Shown here piece after piece: positions 5,162 to 7,521 of a stretch of DNA of 7,521 nucleotides. The notes beneath the pieces were generated by a model. That model was not told the DNA's origin. It saw only the letters and a list, made by a program, of their open reading frames with translations, and made no database searches. The DNA comes from Ferruginibacter sp. (GTDB lineage Bacteria; Bacteroidota; Bacteroidia; Chitinophagales; Chitinophagaceae): the NCBI GenBank assembly GCA_025352435.1, contig JANXTN010000320.1, forward strand, positions 1 to 7,521, written 5' to 3'. The translations under genes were made by a program, and so were the position numbers. The first letter of the stretch is position 1. Every line of letters starts with the position of its first letter.

Positions 5162-6388
5162 ATGACAACACTATATAATATGCAAAAGACAACTCTTTTT
5201 ACAGTGTTACTTTCAGCTTCTCTAATTGCTGCATCATGTGGCGGAAGCAAGAAGGACAGCAACGCAACACTTACAGACAAACGTACCCAATTAGAAAAAC
5301 TAAAAGGGGAGAAGGATAAAAAAGACGCAGAAATATTAAGGCTGCAGGAAGAACTTTCTAAGCTGGATACTACAAGTAGCAACCCGTCTAAAATTAAACT
5401 GGTGGCATTTGCACCGGTGGTGTTAGAGAACTTTGAACACTACATTGAACTGCAGGGGAAAATAGATGCAGAAAACAGTTCTTACATTTCTCCGAGAGGT
5501 ATGGGCGGGCAGGTAAAAGCCGTGTTGGTAAAGCAAGGTCAATTTGTAAGAAAAGGACAGTTGCTTTTAAGATTGGATAATGCCGTACAACGCCAGCAGG
5601 TGCAGGCTGCACAGCAACAAAGCGCAGGTATCAGAACGCAATTGGCATTAGCAAAAAGTTTGTACGAACGCCAGAAGAATTTGTGGGACAAAGGCATAGG
5701 TACAGAAGTGCAATTGCTAACTGCAAAAACAAACGTTGCCTCTTTGGAAAACAATTTAGCACTCGTTGCAGAACAGGTAAAACTGGCGCAGGAGCAAATG
5801 AATACCGCCAATGTTTACAGCGATGTAAATGGTGTGGCCGATGTGGTAAACATCAGAGTGGGAGAAATATTTCAGGGAGTAACAGCGGCAGGTCCACAAA
5901 TAAAAATTGTAAATAAAAGCAGCTTAAAGGTAATAGGAAACATTCCGGAAAATTATCTTGGAACAGTAGGCAGAGGCACACCGGTATTGGTTACCATGCC
6001 GGATAGTAAAAAAACATACAACAGCACGCTAAGCTTTATTGGTGCGTCTATCGACCCAAACAGCAGAGGCTTTTCGGTAGAAGCTAAACTTCCTTCAGAT
6101 CCTGCATTAAACCCAAACCAGACTGCATTGTTGCGCATAAGAGATTATGTTTCTGCCAACAGCATTGCTATTCCACTAAAGACATTGCAGAACGACGAAA
6201 AAGGAAAATATGTAATGATAGCATCTTCTGAAAAAGGAAAACTGTTTGCCCGCAAGCGTCCAATTATAGTGGGTATGATAAACGATGCATCTATAGAAGT
6301 GAAGAGCGGTTTAAAAGCAGGCGACCAGTTAATTATAGACGGCTACACAGGCTTGTATGAAGGGCAACAACTAAAAACAGCATTGTAA
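5162..6388 (+). CDS. RND efflux periplasmic adaptor (membrane fusion protein), predicted lipoprotein
   Basis: This 408-residue protein is the HlyD/AcrA-like bridge between the RND permease and the TolC-like channel. A lipoprotein signal precedes Cys26 (SLIAASC-GGS), so it is probably tethered by lipid to a membrane. Residues 37-68 form a short charged heptad-like segment (L44, L47, I58, L61, L65, L68). Then come the barrel-sandwich (lipoyl-like) half with GQVKAVLVKQGQFVRKGQLLLRLD (116-139), an alpha-hairpin (about 141-213) with the conserved LYERQKNLWDKG.G (167-180), the second lipoyl half (about 217-250), a beta-barrel (about 253-330) and a C-terminal membrane-proximal domain ending near LKAGDQLIIDGYTGLYEGQ (384-402). 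ATG 5162 gives a six-residue lead; ATG 5180 (Met7) gives a more standard MQKTT signal start. The gene lies 11 bp after the channel gene. Confidence 0.93.
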   Translation: MTTLYNMQKTTLFTVLLSASLIAASCGGSKKDSNATLTDKRTQLEKLKGEKDKKDAEILRLQEELSKLDTTSSNPSKIKLVAFAPVVLENFEHYIELQGKIDAENSSYISPRGMGGQVKAVLVKQGQFVRKGQLLLRLDNAVQRQQVQAAQQQSAGIRTQLALAKSLYERQKNLWDKGIGTEVQLLTAKTNVASLENNLALVAEQVKLAQEQMNTANVYSDVNGVADVVNIRVGEIFQGVTAAGPQIKIVNKSSLKVIGNIPENYLGTVGRGTPVLVTMPDSKKTYNSTLSFIGASIDPNSRGFSVEAKLPSDPALNPNQTALLRIRDYVSANSIAIPLKTLQNDEKGKYVMIASSEKGKLFARKRPIIVGMINDASIEVKSGLKAGDQLIIDGYTGLYEGQQLKTAL

Positions 6389-6400
6389 AATAATCAGATT

Positions 6401-6415
6401 GATTAAATATTAATC
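6401..6415. repeat. Small dyad between adaptor and permease genes
   Basis: GATTAA (6401-6406) and TTAATC (6410-6415) are exact reverse complements around a 3-nt ATA loop, in the 41-bp gap between the adaptor stop and the permease ATG. The stem is AT-rich and has no T-run after it, so it is not a terminator. It could be a weak mRNA hairpin or simply chance in AT-rich DNA. Confidence 0.25.
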
Positions 6416-6429
6416 TCCAAACTAACTGT

Positions 6430-7521
6430 ATGAGTGTTTTAGAAAATGTACAAAAAAAGTTTAAAGAGTTTAAGCCCACATCGTGGAGTATAAACAACAA
6501 AACTTCCATTTACCTGATCATGTTATTCGTAACATTGGCGGGTGTTTACCAGTTTCTTACTTTACCAAAAGAGCAGTTTCCGGATATTGTTATTCCCACT
6601 ATTTATGTACAGACGATCTATGTAGGTAATTCACCGAAGGATATTGAGAATCTGGTAACAAGGCCAATTGAAAAACAGATCAAAGGAATTACCGGTGCAA
6701 AAATTACCAAGTTTACAAGTACATCCTTACAGGACTATTCTGCCATTCAGGTAGAATTTAATACAGATGTAAAAGTAGATGTTGCGCTTCAAAAAGTAAA
6801 AGATGCCATCGATAAAGCCAAGCAGGATCTGCCAAATGATCTTACCCAGCAACCAACTGCATTAGAAGTAAACTTGAGCGACCAGCCTATTATGTATGTA
6901 AACATGAGTGGCGATTACGACATGACGAAGCTGAAGAAGTTTGCAGATGATATGAAGGACAAGCTTGAAGACATTCCCCAGATAAACAGAATAGACATTG
7001 TAGGCGCACCGGAAAGAGAGTTTCAGATAAACGTAGATAATTACAAAATGCAAAGTGCAGGTATCACATTTGATGATATCAGCAATGCAGTAGCAAGAGA
7101 AAACGCAGATATTTCGGGAGGGTTGCTAGATGTGGGAGATATGAAACGCAACCTGCAATTGAAAGGGCAGTTTCACACAGCATACGATATTGAGAAAGTA
7201 ATTGTAAGAAACACAAGTGGCAGCCCTATTTATTTAAAAGATATTGCCACCATAAAAGACACTACCAAAAATGTAGAGAGTTTTGCAAGGCTTGATGGTA
7301 AGAATGTGGTAACACTAAACATCGTTAAGCGAAGCGGCGAAAACCTGATTGAAACAAGTGATGCAGTGCAAAAAGTAGTGAAGGAAAGCAGAGGTGTTAT
7401 TTATCCTGAAGATTTAAAAGCAGTTGTAACGGGTGACCAGAGTGTAAAAACAAAAGCATCTTTTAATGAGCTTGTAAACAGCATCATCATTGGCTTTCTG
7501 TTGGTATTAATAGTGCTCATG
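6430..7521 (+). CDS. RND-family efflux permease, N-terminal part (cut by window edge)
   Basis: The open frame from ATG 6430 runs to the window end without a stop (364 codons); full-length members are about 1,000-1,100 residues. This is the inner-membrane, proton-driven pump subunit (AcrB/ACR_tran family). Visible parts are a cytosolic amphipathic lead of about 24 residues, TM1 (about 25-44), the hallmark LPKEQFPDIVIPTIYVQTIYVG (45-66), the porter-domain segment NSPKDIENLVTRPIEKQIKGI (67-87), SLQDYSAIQVEF (99-110), the PN1/PN2-type region with VDNYKMQSAGITFDDISNAV (202-221), and the beginning of TM2 at about 349. The proton-relay Asp pair of TM4 lies beyond the edge, so catalytic competence cannot be checked. 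The N-terminal half resembles multidrug (HAE-type) more than heavy-metal pumps; substrates are unknown. It is preceded by its adaptor 41 bp upstream. Confidence 0.93.
   Translation, partial: MSVLENVQKKFKEFKPTSWSINNKTSIYLIMLFVTLAGVYQFLTLPKEQFPDIVIPTIYVQTIYVGNSPKDIENLVTRPIEKQIKGITGAKITKFTSTSLQDYSAIQVEFNTDVKVDVALQKVKDAIDKAKQDLPNDLTQQPTALEVNLSDQPIMYVNMSGDYDMTKLKKFADDMKDKLEDIPQINRIDIVGAPEREFQINVDNYKMQSAGITFDDISNAVARENADISGGLLDVGDMKRNLQLKGQFHTAYDIEKVIVRNTSGSPIYLKDIATIKDTTKNVESFARLDGKNVVTLNIVKRSGENLIETSDAVQKVVKESRGVIYPEDLKAVVTGDQSVKTKASFNELVNSIIIGFLLVLIVLM

Noticed and set aside
5162..6388. Surface lipoprotein export signal on the adaptor
   Set aside because: The residues after Cys26 are GGSKKDSN, without the acidic cluster immediately after the Cys that marks surface-exposed Bacteroidetes lipoproteins; a periplasmic-facing anchor fits the efflux role better.
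6862..7053. Minus-strand frame inside the RND gene
   Set aside because: It is antisense to the conserved porter region of the permease, which is open over all 364 visible codons; the translation has no family resemblance.
1..7521. A novel defence, mobile or secondary-metabolite system
   Set aside because: Every gene of useful length matches a known family with an ordinary arrangement; there are no transposases, integrases, repeat arrays, toxin-antitoxin pairs or unexplained gene clusters in view.

Overview
The window looks like a piece of a Bacteroidetes (Bacteroidota) chromosome, probably Chitinophagaceae or a close relative. The base composition is AT-leaning, about 40% GC by eye. Two upstream regions carry full matches to the Bacteroidetes housekeeping promoter (-7 TAnnTTTG with an upstream TTG), and a third has a -7 match only. 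The protein families also fit: a Bacteroidetes-type zinc-dependent phospholipase C/S1-P1-like secreted protein, a DUF502 membrane protein, SerC next to a DUF1015 protein, and a TetR-OMF-lipoprotein MFP-RND efflux cluster. The genus is inference; the phylum is fairly secure.

Left half, all on the minus strand and read from right to left: a DUF502 inner-membrane protein (2429-3034), a secreted tri-zinc hydrolase of the PLC/P1 nuclease superfamily (1378-2358), phosphoserine aminotransferase SerC (249-1316, GTG start), and the first 44 codons of a DUF1015-family protein (1-132) that runs off the left edge. SerC has its own recognisable promoter just after the hydrolase gene, so this half is probably at least two transcription units (DUF502 plus hydrolase; serC plus DUF1015).

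Right half, all on the plus strand: a TetR-family regulator (3182-3826), a TolC-like outer-membrane factor (3816-5150), a lipoprotein membrane-fusion/adaptor protein (5162-6388) and an RND permease (6430 to beyond the window end, 364 codons visible). The small gaps and one overlap argue for a single operon. It encodes a complete tripartite envelope efflux pump plus its likely repressor. A perfect 10-bp inverted repeat spans the core promoter in front of the TetR gene, which suggests autoregulation of the whole operon.

The DUF502 and TetR genes are divergent, separated by 147 bp. No stretch longer than 300 bp lacks a gene. I saw no RNA genes, mobile elements, CRISPR arrays, pseudogenes or frameshifts, and no sign of a previously undescribed multi-gene system. 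The most useful non-coding signals are the TetR operator/promoter, the serC promoter with its flanking GC-rich dyad, and the 18-bp palindrome upstream of the hydrolase gene.
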